A stretch of 64,000 nt of DNA from Helicoverpa zea (taxonomy: Eukaryota > Arthropoda > Insecta > Lepidoptera > Noctuidae). Location: positions 6,258,120-6,322,119 of the forward strand of contig NC_061455.1 in the NCBI RefSeq assembly GCF_022581195.2, read 5' to 3'. Below, piece by piece: positions 33,538 to 45,378 of the stretch. The notes beneath the pieces were generated by a model that did no database searches, had not been told where the DNA came from, and saw only the letters and a program-made list of their open reading frames with translations. The translations under genes were made by a program, and so were the position numbers. The number at the start of each line of letters is the position of its first letter. Position 1 is the stretch's first letter.

Positions 33538-35370
33538 ATGTCGAAGGATACTGATGCCGGTGGTTCACCAGACCACGAGCAACTCTGGTACACCAAGGAC
33601 GCCGTTCCATCGTTCAGCGGGCAGGACAAGACGTACCCCGTCTCGAAATGGATTCAAGATATCGAGGATAATAAAGACATATTCCAGTGGTCACCAATAC
33701 AACAGCTCATCGTCGCCAGGCGCTCGCTTACTGGTACAGCCGCGCTCTGGTTCCGAGCCGAAAAAACCTTCAAGACATGGGACGAGTTGAAAACGGCTAT
33801 CTCAAAGGAATTTCCTGACACGTTGGATCAAAAAACAGTGCATGAATTAATGAGTGCGCGTAGAAAAAAACCCAGTGAGTCCCTATTAGAGTACCTATAC
33901 ACAATGAAGGAATTAGGAAAACGTGGTAAAATGCCGGACTATATCGCTATCCGCTACATTGTAGACGGGATACCTGACCTAGAGAGTAACAAGATCATGC
34001 TTTACGGTGTTACAACATATCCAGACCTAAAAGATAAGTTTAAAATTTATGAGATGGTGAAAGAAAAAATGAAGGCGAGAACATTGAGTGTGCGCAGTAA
34101 GCCTCAAGCGGTGAGTCACAATGATTATCATAAGCCATTTCAACCAAGATGTTATAGCTGCGGCGATCGAAGCCACATGTCAGACCAGTGCCCGAATAGC
34201 AGTAAAGGCAAGAAATGTTTCCATTGTAACGATTTTGGGCATATTTCGGTAGAATGTCCGAATAAGAAGCATGCAACGCCTTCAAAAACATTCATGCAAT
34301 CAAGAAAAGATGGCGGCGGCGGTGAACGAACAACCCGAACAACTGAACGGCACGAATATCCACGGAGTCGCCCGACACCGGACGCAGCTACGCGACTTCC
34401 GCCGAAGCAGACCTACTTCACGAGTGAGATTGAGAACGAGAGCGATCGCGATGAGATCGACGACGTCGTGCACGATGTTCATGTTGTCAACACGGGTATG
34501 AAGTGCGCCACGATTCATGATGAACGAAACGCAACGTATGACAGTGACAGCTCATCAAGTGACGTTATCGATCAAGATCAAGATGTCAATAATAACAACA
34601 ACATAGCACTGTTTACATCGAAATCGCGCCAGAAACCGCTGAAAACGGTGGAAATATGCGGTAAAACAACAGATGCGCTGGTGGATTCGGGCAGCGATAT
34701 CAATCTTATTACGGATGAGTATCGTCGTCAACTAGGAATGAGTGTTAACGGTGATAGTGTTTCGGTCAGTGGTTTAGGTTTATCAGTGATAAAAACGAGT
34801 GGTTCGTGCACAGTGGACATTGTTATAGACAATAAGAAATACGAAAACGTTAAGTTTTATGTTATCTCGAAACGTGAAATGCCTTTTTGTATCATATTAG
34901 GCAATGATTTTTTACAAAGAGTGACAATGTGTATGAGTGGTAATTCTGTGTGGTTTGGTAGTAAAGATGACGAGTGGTTAAGCTGTATGTTGAGTGAGGC
35001 TTATGTGTGCTCTGATTTTCCTTCCACAGATCATATTAAAGATAACAAGGTGCGAAACAAAGTTCAACAGTTAGTTAAAAGTTACAAACCTCAGCAAGGT
35101 AAAGAATCTCCCATACAAATGAAGATTATTGTCAAGGATGATGTCCCTGTAGCACAACGTCCCCGAAGGATTTCATTGAAAGAACAACAAGAGGTAGAAA
35201 CACAAGTTAAAGAATGGTTAGATAAAGGCATCGTTCGGGTAAGTCACTCTGAATCTGAATATGCTAGTCCCTTAGTACTCGTTTGGAAAAAGGATAGATC
35301 TGTGAGAAAATGTGTTTATCATAGGAAATTGAAGCCAAAGGTCCCTACAAATTTAGGAAAGTTAAAATGA
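33538..35370 (+). CDS. Gag-protease polyprotein with start of RT (Ty3-type, truncated)
   Basis: The 610-codon frame starts at the first ATG after the leader. Residues ~20-190 form a retrotransposon Gag (capsid) domain with the usual Trp-x-x-Ala…Trp-Phe pattern. Two nucleocapsid zinc knuckles of CX2CX4HX4C type follow at Cys205-Cys218 and Cys227-Cys240. After a charged linker comes an aspartic protease with the catalytic DSGS at 383-386 and the ILGNDFL helix near 453-459. From about residue 562 the first RT block appears (SEYASPLVLV), then coding breaks off near residue 600. RT catalytic motifs A and C, RNase H and the integrase core are absent; complete Ty3 polyproteins exceed 1000 residues. 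Gag, knuckles and protease have no stop and look functional, so particles might still form. Confidence 0.9.
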   Translation: MSKDTDAGGSPDHEQLWYTKDAVPSFSGQDKTYPVSKWIQDIEDNKDIFQWSPIQQLIVARRSLTGTAALWFRAEKTFKTWDELKTAISKEFPDTLDQKTVHELMSARRKKPSESLLEYLYTMKELGKRGKMPDYIAIRYIVDGIPDLESNKIMLYGVTTYPDLKDKFKIYEMVKEKMKARTLSVRSKPQAVSHNDYHKPFQPRCYSCGDRSHMSDQCPNSSKGKKCFHCNDFGHISVECPNKKHATPSKTFMQSRKDGGGGERTTRTTERHEYPRSRPTPDAATRLPPKQTYFTSEIENESDRDEIDDVVHDVHVVNTGMKCATIHDERNATYDSDSSSSDVIDQDQDVNNNNNIALFTSKSRQKPLKTVEICGKTTDALVDSGSDINLITDEYRRQLGMSVNGDSVSVSGLGLSVIKTSGSCTVDIVIDNKKYENVKFYVISKREMPFCIILGNDFLQRVTMCMSGNSVWFGSKDDEWLSCMLSEAYVCSDFPSTDHIKDNKVRNKVQQLVKSYKPQQGKESPIQMKIIVKDDVPVAQRPRRISLKEQQEVETQVKEWLDKGIVRVSHSESEYASPLVLVWKKDRSVRKCVYHRKLKPKVPTNLGKLK

Positions 35371-35477
35371 AAGACTGTTATGATGTAGAAAAGGTATACA
35401 ATGGAGAAGGAGACGGACCTAACAGAACTTCTACCTCTGTAGACAATATGAAGAAATGGCCGATTATAGGAGAATAA
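35340..35477 (+). pseudogene. residual integrase C-terminal tail, out of frame
   Basis: Forty-five codons from 35340 to the TAA at 35475-35477 read like the end of a Ty3 integrase, with a Gly-Pro-Tyr-Lys start, a charged middle and a closing Val-Asp-Asn-Met-Lys-x-Trp-Pro. It overlaps the end of the gag frame in another phase. The deletion junction therefore lies near 35338, between the RT start and the integrase end, and it shifts the frame. Confidence 0.6.
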
Positions 35478-35756
35478 AGGTAATATTCTATTCTATTTCT
35501 GATGTAACAAACTTCATTTTATTTTCTAGTGAAAAAGAGATGTATGCCAGTTGATTTTATTTAGTTTAAGTATTGTTTAAAAATAAGTTTAACTGTTTGT
35601 CAAAAAAGTTGGTAGTCATGTTTAATACCTAAGATATTTTGTTAAATTCTAAGAAGATCCTTTGTTTAGTTTTAAAAAGATTTTTTGTTTAATTTAAGCC
35701 TTACGATGTAAACTCAATGACGTTTATTTGGTGAAGTGTCTGAGGACAGACACTCC
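35478..35756 (+). other. untranslated 3' region of the Ty3-type element
   Basis: This is T-rich noncoding DNA between the pol remnant and the 3' LTR. No strong polypurine tract precedes the LTR; the last bases are described separately. Confidence 0.6.
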
Positions 35757-35771
35757 GTCAGGATGACCGAA
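35757..35771 (+). promoter_or_regulatory. pre-LTR sequence resembling the 5' end of tRNA-Leu
   Basis: GTCAGGATGACCGAA abuts the 3' LTR, where a plus-strand primer site should lie. It matches 13 of 15 bases of the conserved start of eukaryotic tRNA-Leu (GTCAGGATGGCCGAG). The position and match are seen here; the tRNA sequence is from memory and any function is speculative. Confidence 0.5.
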
Positions 35772-36030
35772 TGTGGGATTGAATGTTTCTGAATGATTGA
35801 GATGTGTGTAAGATGATGGACGTTTCTAAACGAATGAGTGGGAGTAAGAGGGAATGAATGAATGAGAGAGAGAGATTGGTTTGGAAATTTGGATTTAAAG
35901 AGGGAGGAGCTAAGAGATTAGACGATGTACCTAACGATTTTATGTAAAAAAATAGAAATAAATAGTTTAGATTGAAATTCAACGGTTATTATTGAATTAC
36001 GCAAGTACTCCACGAACCCTGATCCCCACA
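35772..36030 (+). repeat. 3' LTR of the Ty3-type element
   Basis: It is identical to 33102-33360 over 259 bases and is followed by the TACG target duplication. Confidence 0.95.
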
Positions 36031-36034
36031 TACG
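36031..36034 (+). repeat. 4-bp target-site duplication (TACG), right copy
   Basis: It matches 33098-33101. Confidence 0.85.
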
Positions 36035-39000
36035 TATCTACGTACAGCTTTTGTTTTTCAATAATAAACGTTTCGCCACCTTCTGCCTAATTTAGCACGT
36101 AGCCTGAAACAGTAAAATCGGCACATGCTGCTGATAGATCCCTTCTTTTGCTGATAGCGAGAACTAAGTTGAAAAAAGTTTAGTAAGAGCATAAAAATAT
36201 TAGGGAAGAAACGTGTTTCCCGATAGAAATGCTATAAATCTTTTTCGTTTCCCTTCGATCTAAAACAGATAACATTTAGTAACGTGCCTACAAAAGTGTA
36301 TCTTGTCGATAAAACCTAACAGCACACAAATCGAACACTCGCGGAGCCGCAACCATTGATATTTAACCGCGCATAATATTTTCGTGAAATTTGCATCATC
36401 ATTTTGCGTCAAATGTCGAATACGATTTCCCTTGTAGGCACGAACAGGTCTATTTCCATTTTCAAATGTCGGCCCGAAGCTAGAGGCTCAAGTGTTCCGT
36501 CAGAATATTTGAATATTTTAACATCGACGCCCGCGCCAAAATAAAATATGAATTTTTATTTTGTTGGTGAGTAACTCGATAAAAGATATCATTATATGAT
36601 TAGGCATGGTTGATTAAACCTTTAGTTTTTCGATCAACTGCGAGCGAGAGATAAACTCAGTTACGTGCGATACAAAATAATTTGTATCGGTTTCAGTTAT
36701 AGTTTTATACACAAAGTAACAGAATCTAATCTAACTTTAGAATAAATTAAGTTTGTGTTTGGTCGCCATGTTAACTGTATCGTGTGAGTTTGTGGGATGA
36801 AAACAATTTGAACACCGCCAGGGTCCGACCACTTTTATAGTGACCTCCGTACGTGGACCGAATCCAAACCGCAGGGCATTAAAGCTGCAATAGGCATATT
36901 GCGCCAGCCCCCGCGGCATTACATGCTAAATTCACAAACTTGACAACTCCTGGCTGGGGATACGCTATACATTGTTTATGTAATGCTTGTTTTACAAACT
37001 TCATTACTTATTTATGACCAACCATAGGACCTAACAATGGCTATTCAGAGCAGCCAATTAATTTGAAAAAGTTGATATTGTCAGTCCGTGTGGATTTGTG
37101 GAAAATATAGTTTAGTCATACTGTATTTAAAATTCTGGCAAGCATAGGACCAAACATAGCGTTATTCAATTGTGTACCTATATCGAATTAAGTATAGTAA
37201 CGGTACAATGGATTTAGTGAGGCTATGGTTGCTGAATTGTAGCTTCATACTTCAGCGATTGTTTATTTGTTTATTAAATAGATTTAGAGCTTATATAACT
37301 TTACCAAAACGGCAACAAAAATCATTTTAACCTAAATTTTATTTATTTTTTTCAGCTGAGGACAATGCCTGACGCATACACACACCGCCCGGGAAGAAGA
37401 TGGTGAGGTTATGTGGGGCTTGCATCCACTAAAAACTTCAGCTTTTGTGCCGTCTTCTGCCTTTTAGAGAGGGGCCACGAGGACCAAAGACGACTTTCGT
37501 GACCTCTCGGCATTACCCTACTGGTTATGGTTTCTCGTCTATAGTCAGCTCAGACAGGTCTTGACGGATGTTACTATAACCACAAGTCAATAACAGAATA
37601 ATGCAGATGAACAGTTCCAAAAAAAAAATAACTTGTAACAACTGCAGTGAATACTCCTACCTTGTCCGAACAAACATACATAATGCCTGAAGTATAAGGA
37701 ATTCGGGTCACAATGGCCCAGATCCAGAGTAATACTAAGTCTAAGAAAACCGACGGATTCAACAACATGCTCAACAAAAGGAAATTGGATGTAGATACTA
37801 TTTAGCTTGCGCTTGTTGCTCTAAATATAGCATTATGTCTCTCAAATGTCCATGTTATGAAGTTTGTATGAAACAAAAGTGGCTTAAATAAATCATAAAT
37901 AGAAATTTCATTATTTTGTTTAACTTAATTTATTTTTCAAAAGATATTTTCTTTTTTTTTTATATTTCGACGCTCCTATGATTTTGTCTCAAATTAAATG
38001 AATGAACCGAAACAAAAGTAAAAAAGATTCTATCGCAGCTGAAGTTCTCAACAGAATGGAGAAATAAGCGTGTTATTAGCAAACAAAAAGCAAACATATT
38101 CCTGTTTATTTTAAAACAAGCTACCATTGAGGATATCTTTTTACATTTCTACTCGCAATCTCGTTTGAAATCTTACCGGTTGTTCAAGCTGCATTTTATT
38201 AAAGTACGGAGACGGAAATAGACAAGCGAGAAGCTAAATATTCGAGTGAAAGAAGGCTAATTATTGTGTATTCCGGAGCTTCCAAACGTCACTAATTTGA
38301 AGGAAAAGAGTGTCATAATTAGTTGACTCCTCCTTCGCCACACGAACACGAAGGAAGCACTTAATTGCGATCCGAGCGTCGAAAGACTGATGTACGTCGC
38401 AACTACGTATGTATTTCTTATTGCTGGGGAATAAGGTTCAAATTGGGTCAAGTAAGCAACATATTCGAAGACGGAGCAGTGCAACGTTGCAGAGTTAAAA
38501 TTGAACACATGGTGTCTGTCGGGCTGCGTTGACGTGATAGATAAAATATCACTTCCTAGAAACTTGTGTTGATATGTCACTTTCTTAAATCGATATCAAA
38601 GTCTGTTTCAAATTGCAATTATTTTAATGGATATCGTTTAGAAACAAAACACTAAGAATATTTTAATCAGATTAAGTGGATTAAGCCCTTTATTTATGCG
38701 AACCTTGAAAAGTAAAAAAGCGGAGACAAATGCTAAGCAAATTAGAGGAATTAAGTAAAGATTTCAGACTAATTAATTACGTTCATTTCAATTAACAAAT
38801 TTGAGTATATTTAGATACGTAATTGATCTAATTAATTATCAATCGTATCTTGTATCTCGAGGAAACTCCGGTTCGCATTGAAATTCATTTACTAACTCAA
38901 GTTATATCGACGTCACTGTAACCAAAGATATAATGAATGGAGAATGTAAATGGCGATTTGCCTGAAAAAAATTTTACTTGTGAGAATTTAGACCAAGGGG

Positions 39001-42000
39001 TTTAGAAAGAGAAGAAATCCTACGCAGGCCCTGACTGAAATTAGGCTACGGGCAGTATGTACCCATTTCACCACACTTCTGGACATGAACCTTTTCCAAA
39101 ACTCACTGAACTTTGAAACAAATATTGTTGGTTTAATCATAGGTATTTCATAAATATTCTCATCAAAGGCAACTTAGAATGAGTCTTAAAACAGCTCAAT
39201 ACCCCACCGGACATAAAACGCACCAATTATCCTTTAACACGTGAGCTGCTTATTAATAATTTTAATGAATTACAGGTTTTAATCAAATATGTTAACAAAT
39301 GACGGCGTTACGAGCGAACTCCTAATAGGCATCCGGGCATAGGTAATGTAAGAGCGCGCGCATACTACAAACTTTTAGTTGGCTAATGATTATTTTGGGC
39401 TCATAAATTAGTATCAAAATGAAAGGAAATACACACGTAACAACGCTCAGGTATTTTTCCGGTATGAGACCGACTCAAAACTTTGATTATGTTCACAACT
39501 TTAAATAAAAAATAAATGTTTAAAAACTAAAAACCGAGCCAGTCATGTATTGTCAGATCATCATAACTCAGAGCGTGTGCAAAATTTCATCCTAATCGAA
39601 GACCGGGAAGTGGGTAAATTTAAGATTCCAAGATTTTCTTACACACATGGTTACAAGTGAAGCTAATATATGCGTGTTAAAAATAAACCTACCACCGGGA
39701 TCAAGTCGGCCTACTAAAAAGTTTACAATGTGCGCGCCCGCTAAGGGTAGCCATTCAATGTCGCCCTGTTTTGTTTATTAATGAAGGGTAGACCTATGTC
39801 TACCCTTCATTAGTTTCTCTTGTCTTCATTAGTTTAGTAAATCTCTATAGATTTACTATCGTATTAAGCTCATAAATAAAGATTGTTAATTGAACTGTTA
39901 TTGGTAAAGGGCTCGCGTGTGTGGTGAATAGGTTAGTCGATTTGAATGTTCACACACAGTTTTGGGTGTTTTGATTGGTAGGCCAGCTCGTCACAGAATT
40001 TGTAGGTACTTTGGCAACTTATGCCTACTAAACTTGTAGTCCATAAGGGTCAGTAGGAAAAACTCATTATGGACCGTGTGTACGCGTCCTTAAACGCATG
40101 ATAATTTGTGTCCAGCAGCTTGACGTTTTCATTTTGTATAACATGATAACATTGGACGCATGTCTACGCGTGAAATCCGATCTCAACCATATTTCATATG
40201 TCACTAATTAAGTTTTGATATTGTAATTTAATATTTTTAGCAACTATCAAAATGTTATAACAAGAAAGTAGGAATATTTTCATCTAGACGATATTAGAAT
40301 GTTACTGTAAAAAACTTTTGGCAATGAGATGCAAATTACAATAGTACTACTATAAAACATTATAACAGTAATGAACTTTAGTCTGAAAACTAGTAATAAG
40401 TCAATGTCTAGGCTTTAAAAGAGCGCTGTAATTAAAGTAAATGAACAAATCACTCTTTATACCAAATTAAAACGTGGTTAGAAATTTGAATGAGACCTAG
40501 CAGAGAGAGACAGAGTAAAAAACAACCGAGAAAAAGCACAAACTGAAAGATAAAAAAGTTATAGTATCTCAAACTAAGAACACTAGAATAGTCTACTAAC
40601 AGATGGCATATTGACAAAAGATAGTGTTGAATATACATTTCCTACAAAAGTAATGATGGTTTATATTTTCCGCGATACAATAATAAATAAAGGATTGTTA
40701 ATCTCTTGAGTAAATTATATTGACATGAATCCGAGAGTTATAGCTAACGAGCCGAACAATCAACTATGATTTAATGCAACAGACGAGATGGTAAATTAAT
40801 TCCGTTGTTCTCGTCGCATTATTTTCAAGACGTGGAAATTAATTAAGGCGGTATACTCGTTACAAATGTCTACTTTTATTTGTTGAAAGAAAATTATCAA
40901 GGCAGCTTTCCAAATCTACGAATAGATGTAACTTTTAAATAAATTGAAGTACTCCATGTTCTGTATAGCGTCACAATACCGCTAAATACAGACATGTTTT
41001 ATTGCCCTATGTACATATTTTATGCATCAAAAGTTAGAAAATTGAACATTTTCAAACGAGATTATTACCCATCTATTTTTATGTGCACCGTTTCATTCCA
41101 TCAAGTGAAAAAATTGGAGTCTTTTTAAAATTGCAATTTATATGCAAAGCAGTTGTTATTAACATGGAAACCAGACGAGAGCCAGTTCAGCCCGCAAATG
41201 ACAACGTTACAATACCTTTTGCGTCAAACAAATTAAACGCCTAACCTACTGGCGTCACAAAGGGCTTAATTGAATGTGACATTCATAAAACGGAATCGCC
41301 CACACGCATTCCTAAGTAGCTTATAAAATTATAATACAACGAAATCCGCTGCGCTCGCTTTGAGCACTGTGACACGTTACTGAAACTTCGGCACGGCGAA
41401 TTTTTATGAGTGTCGCCTCCACACGACACACCAGGGACCCGGTGGCTTTTGAAACGACTGGTAGTCAAAGAGAAATGGAGATTTCCCAGTTACAAATGTG
41501 GAAGCAGTAGGTAGAGGCTGTATTTCTTCGCGGATTACTTTCTCGAAAGCACACTTGTAACGCGCGTGCCGGAATTTTTATTACTCGCGGTTCCCAGAGG
41601 TACAGTTTCACGACAGAGATACATTCGAATCATTATGTTTTGTAGCGACCGTACACGTTACTTCGGAATATGACTTTAAATAAAGAAACAGCCACTTTGA
41701 ACAGCGAGCTCACAATGTCTTAGGCATAACAAATTTTATTACGCCTTAATAATATATTTAACGTCAGGACGTCTCGTTTTATCGGAGTTTGATTTACGGA
41801 CGTAACTTATTTAGGGTTTAATTATAGCAGACGTGTCAATTGATTCTAGAATTGTGGAGCATATTAATCAGTTAACTGATAGCGCATCAATTAACATCCT
41901 AATGCATCGTTTATTGTTTGACTATTGCTGAATAATAGAACGGCGTCAAGTAATTAATTTATGAATTACTTATTAATAGAATATAATTAGCTCAATACCT

Positions 42001-44625
42001 ACTCTGCATGCAAAAAGAACATAAATATACATACTATTCTACACTATACCGTATCAAATAAAAACACCAACGTATACTACTTAACTGCTTTTTATGTTAT
42101 TTTAAACATCAAAAATGCGTTTTTATCATCAGCGTACTAAGCAGCGCGTTAACGTTTTCCTTGAAAAGTAATCCAGTTTCAGTAAACCCTAGCAAAACCA
42201 CTCTTTTTACATCGCAAACTATTCATGTGTAAGTTACTTTGGCGGTTTAGCGCAATATCGAGTGGTAAAACATTTACATTTCGACGCTAAAGCAGTTTCA
42301 CTGTACACGAAAGTTACGAGTATGCCTTTATTGAACACCTACTGCTGGCGACCGCGATATCCCTAAAGTGCTATAAGATTGCAACCCGTGTTAAATCACA
42401 CATAAAACATGGTTCCCGCCACTTACCTCGAACATAACGCTCACTAGGTCGTGTGTCTGCCGTGCTCCGGCGGGACACCGGCCCGGCACTCCGGTACCCT
42501 GCCCATGCTCTAATAAGTAAAATCGCCCCGAAGCTCCATTACCCCTAAATCTTATCATACAAAATTTCATAACAAGTAGGTGCAGTGCCCTTGTTACGTA
42601 GTTACTCCCGCCCGACGCCCCGGCCTGCCTTTATTAAGGCTTGATGAAAACTTTACATCATCATATTTTCTGGATCGTTCACCTAAATTAAAGGTAATTT
42701 ATATCCCAATGTACACAGGCGGTGCCCGTTTGAGCTTTATTAAACAAATAAAGTAATGAATTGGTGAGCTCTCATAAACAAGCGTGCAGAATTTTGAAAC
42801 TTTATTATTTACGAACGGTAAAAGACACAATGCTAAAATAAATGAAGGGTTTCAGTAATGGCTTCGTAAGGTTTGTTCACAGTATTTACTGTGGCTAGAC
42901 TTTCGAAAGTTGGGGTGTTTGTCGGGTTAACAACATAATTCTGGTTCTATATTTTGCTTGAATAGGAGAAACTTTTGCGTCAGCTATAACGTGAAATGAT
43001 AGCATAAAATAAGTTAATCTGATAAATTCAAAGTTCAATTAAGCAAAACAAAAACGTAAAGTCTGGGCAGAATGTGGCACAGCGCGGCGAGCAGTGGCGG
43101 CGTCGAATCGCACCGTGATGCGGGTCTGGGTTCAATAGACTGTGATAGTGGCCTGAGTGAGCGCAATGAAAGTTTGGCTGTGTACCAAAAATATTAACAC
43201 AAATTTTAGTATAATCCCTGTGCGCGGAGTAGCGTGAAATTAAAAATATAAATATTGTGAGACACCCGCAGCTGGTATTAATCCGAAGCGGCGAGATTAC
43301 CTACAGCACGAAGAATAATCGTGCAGGCGCCCGCGCCGCTTCATAATATCACTAACGATATTAGCCGCCGAGCTACACCGAAATGTGTCGTTAAATATTA
43401 AACAACCGCATCGTACATATTAATAATACCAGATTCAGTCTTATTAGCATCTTATACTTGGGTGAACAACTTGAGGTGAACGAAAGGGGTAGAGGCAAAG
43501 GGGTTGGCACCTTGGACATTTATGGAGGACGCAGCAAAGTAACAGAGAATCGATAAAATTATCTCTACTATAATGTTGGTAGTTCACCGTGAAGATATCC
43601 AAAAAAGATTTGCGGTAAATTTAAATTCTGACACTAAGCTATTTAATAAATATTGCTTATTCTGTGACTTACGTAGAACAAGTGACGCGACAATATGACC
43701 GATGTCGAAGTATCGTGATCATCCTGTTAATAAAGTTAATAATGAACGAATAAACCACAAAGTCAATATAAATGCTAACTATCTAGAAATAGGCCTGAAT
43801 TTCTAATTAGGCGTTTTCAGCAATATCCCTTTTCACTATCAGAATACCAAGCTTTTCTCCAAATATAATGAAGTCTTTTGACGTTTGCGGTCCACACAAT
43901 TTAATAAATGTTGTACGACATAAAATGAAAAAATAATTAATTCTAATTTCGTTTTGCTTGTGACCTTTTCGGGAATACTGAAATTAAGATGAAGTTTCAA
44001 ACTAATCTATTTTTTATGACATAAAAATAATTTTAGTTTTAGAAGGGAAAGGTGAGGTCTATTTATCTAAATGTTAATTAATATTATTTTTCTAATTATA
44101 AACAAGTTCACAAGTAACTTATGAAGTGATGTCAAAGTACATTTGATAGCAAAGAGCATCAATGTTCTATTGAATGTTAATAGTACGGTCTACCTGTATG
44201 AGTTAATCAATGCATCTGTCAAACGCAATGATTACTGCTCCTGTATAGCAACAGGATCTATTGGCAACTAGATATTGATTGATATTTCATATTATTTAGA
44301 TATTGTAAGCTCTTGAGTAAAACGGGTGTTTGCAACTAGCATATTATCTTCAATTTCAATAATAAAATAACTCATTCTTGGACGATATAATAAAATTGTC
44401 GGTATTGGACTTCTATTTACATACAGAGTAAAGGTGCGTATTTATATTTCCTTCCTCCGTGCTGGGTTAATTTTAAAGCATTCTAGGATTACCTGGATAA
44501 GTTTTCTAACTTTTAAATAATAATACTTTTTATGGCACAAAAACAACTACGTGGTAGTAATCTTAATAACCCGCTCAATAATAATTAATAACAACTTGTA
44601 ATTCACAAAAAAACATTATTCTCGC
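36035..44625. other. long stretch without a supported gene
   Basis: No frame resembles a known protein. A possible exon with splice-like borders is at 37356-37402 (weak). The segment 39460-39690 ('gagcgtgtgcaaaatttcatcctaatcgaagaccgggaagtggg…acaagtgaagctaat') reads like a fragment of a common lepidopteran dispersed repeat. GC-richer, frame-poor islands occur at about 41160-41480, 42420-42680 and 43080-43340. Confidence 0.4.
39779..39812 (+). repeat. perfect 15-bp inverted repeat with 4-base loop
   Basis: TAATGAAGGGTAGAC is followed by CTAT and then its exact reverse complement. It would form a tight hairpin in DNA or RNA. Confidence 0.9.
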
Positions 44626-44677
44626 ATGATGCGCTTTGATTAAGAAGTATTAAGTCTTCTTAATCAAAGCGCATCAT
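44626..44677 (+). repeat. perfect 22-bp inverted repeat with 8-base loop
   Basis: The arm 44626-44647 (starts ATGATGCGC, ends AAGAAG) is the exact reverse complement of 44656-44677, with TATTAAGT between. No similar structure is nearby, and it lies just upstream of a tandem array. Confidence 0.95.
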
Positions 44678-44763
44678 ATCAAATTATTACTAGTACGCGG
44701 TTCACGGCTAATAAATGACGTAATATATCACCGTGTATTAAACGCTATGCTCAGGCGACACTG

Positions 44764-45378
44764 CAGGTGCGATTAAGTCGTACGATGTACAATCCTGGCT
44801 CTTGATTTATATCCAACCTCTGTGTGCTCTCGCCTTACTTTATTATGAATCACAATACACAATGCATGTGTCACTAGGCTTATCATTCTAAGTTTGGTAG
44901 AGGATTAGACCTCAATAATGAAACTCAAAAATAAATTGTCACCTTCTTCGCGAATATGCATGTTTTGGATATTGAAAATAATATTAATAATTATAAGACA
45001 TTTCAGGTGCGATTAAGTCGTGGGATGTAGGTACAATCCTGGCTCTTGATTTATATCCAACCTCTGTGTGCTCTCGCCTTACTTTATTATGAATCACAAT
45101 ACACAATGCATGTGTCACTAGGCTTATCATTCTAAGTTTGGTAGAGGATTAGACCTCAATAATGAAACTCAAAAATAAATTGTCACCTTCTTCGCGAATA
45201 TGCATGTTTTGGATATTGAAAATAATATTAATAATTATAAGACATTTCAGGTGCGATTAAGTCGTGGGATGTAGGTACAATCCTGGCTCCTGATTTATAC
45301 CGTACCTCTGTGTGCTCTCGCCTTACTTTATTATGAATCACAATACACAATGCATGTGACACTGGGCTTGTCATTCTA
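44764..45378 (+). repeat. ~242-bp tandem repeat, two full copies and one partial
   Basis: The word AGGTGCGATTAAGTCGT starts units at 44765, 45005 and 45249, giving periods of 240 and 244 bases. The difference is a GTAG-like 4-base insertion near each unit start. The third unit stops after about 130 bases. The first two copies are almost identical. Open frames inside it are chance products. Confidence 0.95.

Larger units (their letters stand above)
33102..36030 (+). mobile_element. Ty3-type LTR retrotransposon, internally deleted, gag-protease only
   Basis: This 2929-base element has two identical 259-base LTRs with TGTGGG…CCCACA ends, a 4-bp target duplication, a perfect primer binding site for tRNA-Pro and one long reading frame. 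The interior has lost nearly all of the RT, all of RNase H and the integrase core. The frame passes straight from the first RT block into what looks like the end of integrase. Identical LTRs together with the deletion suggest that this shortened form transposed using RT and integrase from an intact relative. Deletion after insertion is also possible. Confidence 0.92.

Noticed and set aside
38257..38580. 107-codon minus-strand frame
   Set aside because: It opens at a non-ATG codon and shows no recognisable domain or signal peptide.
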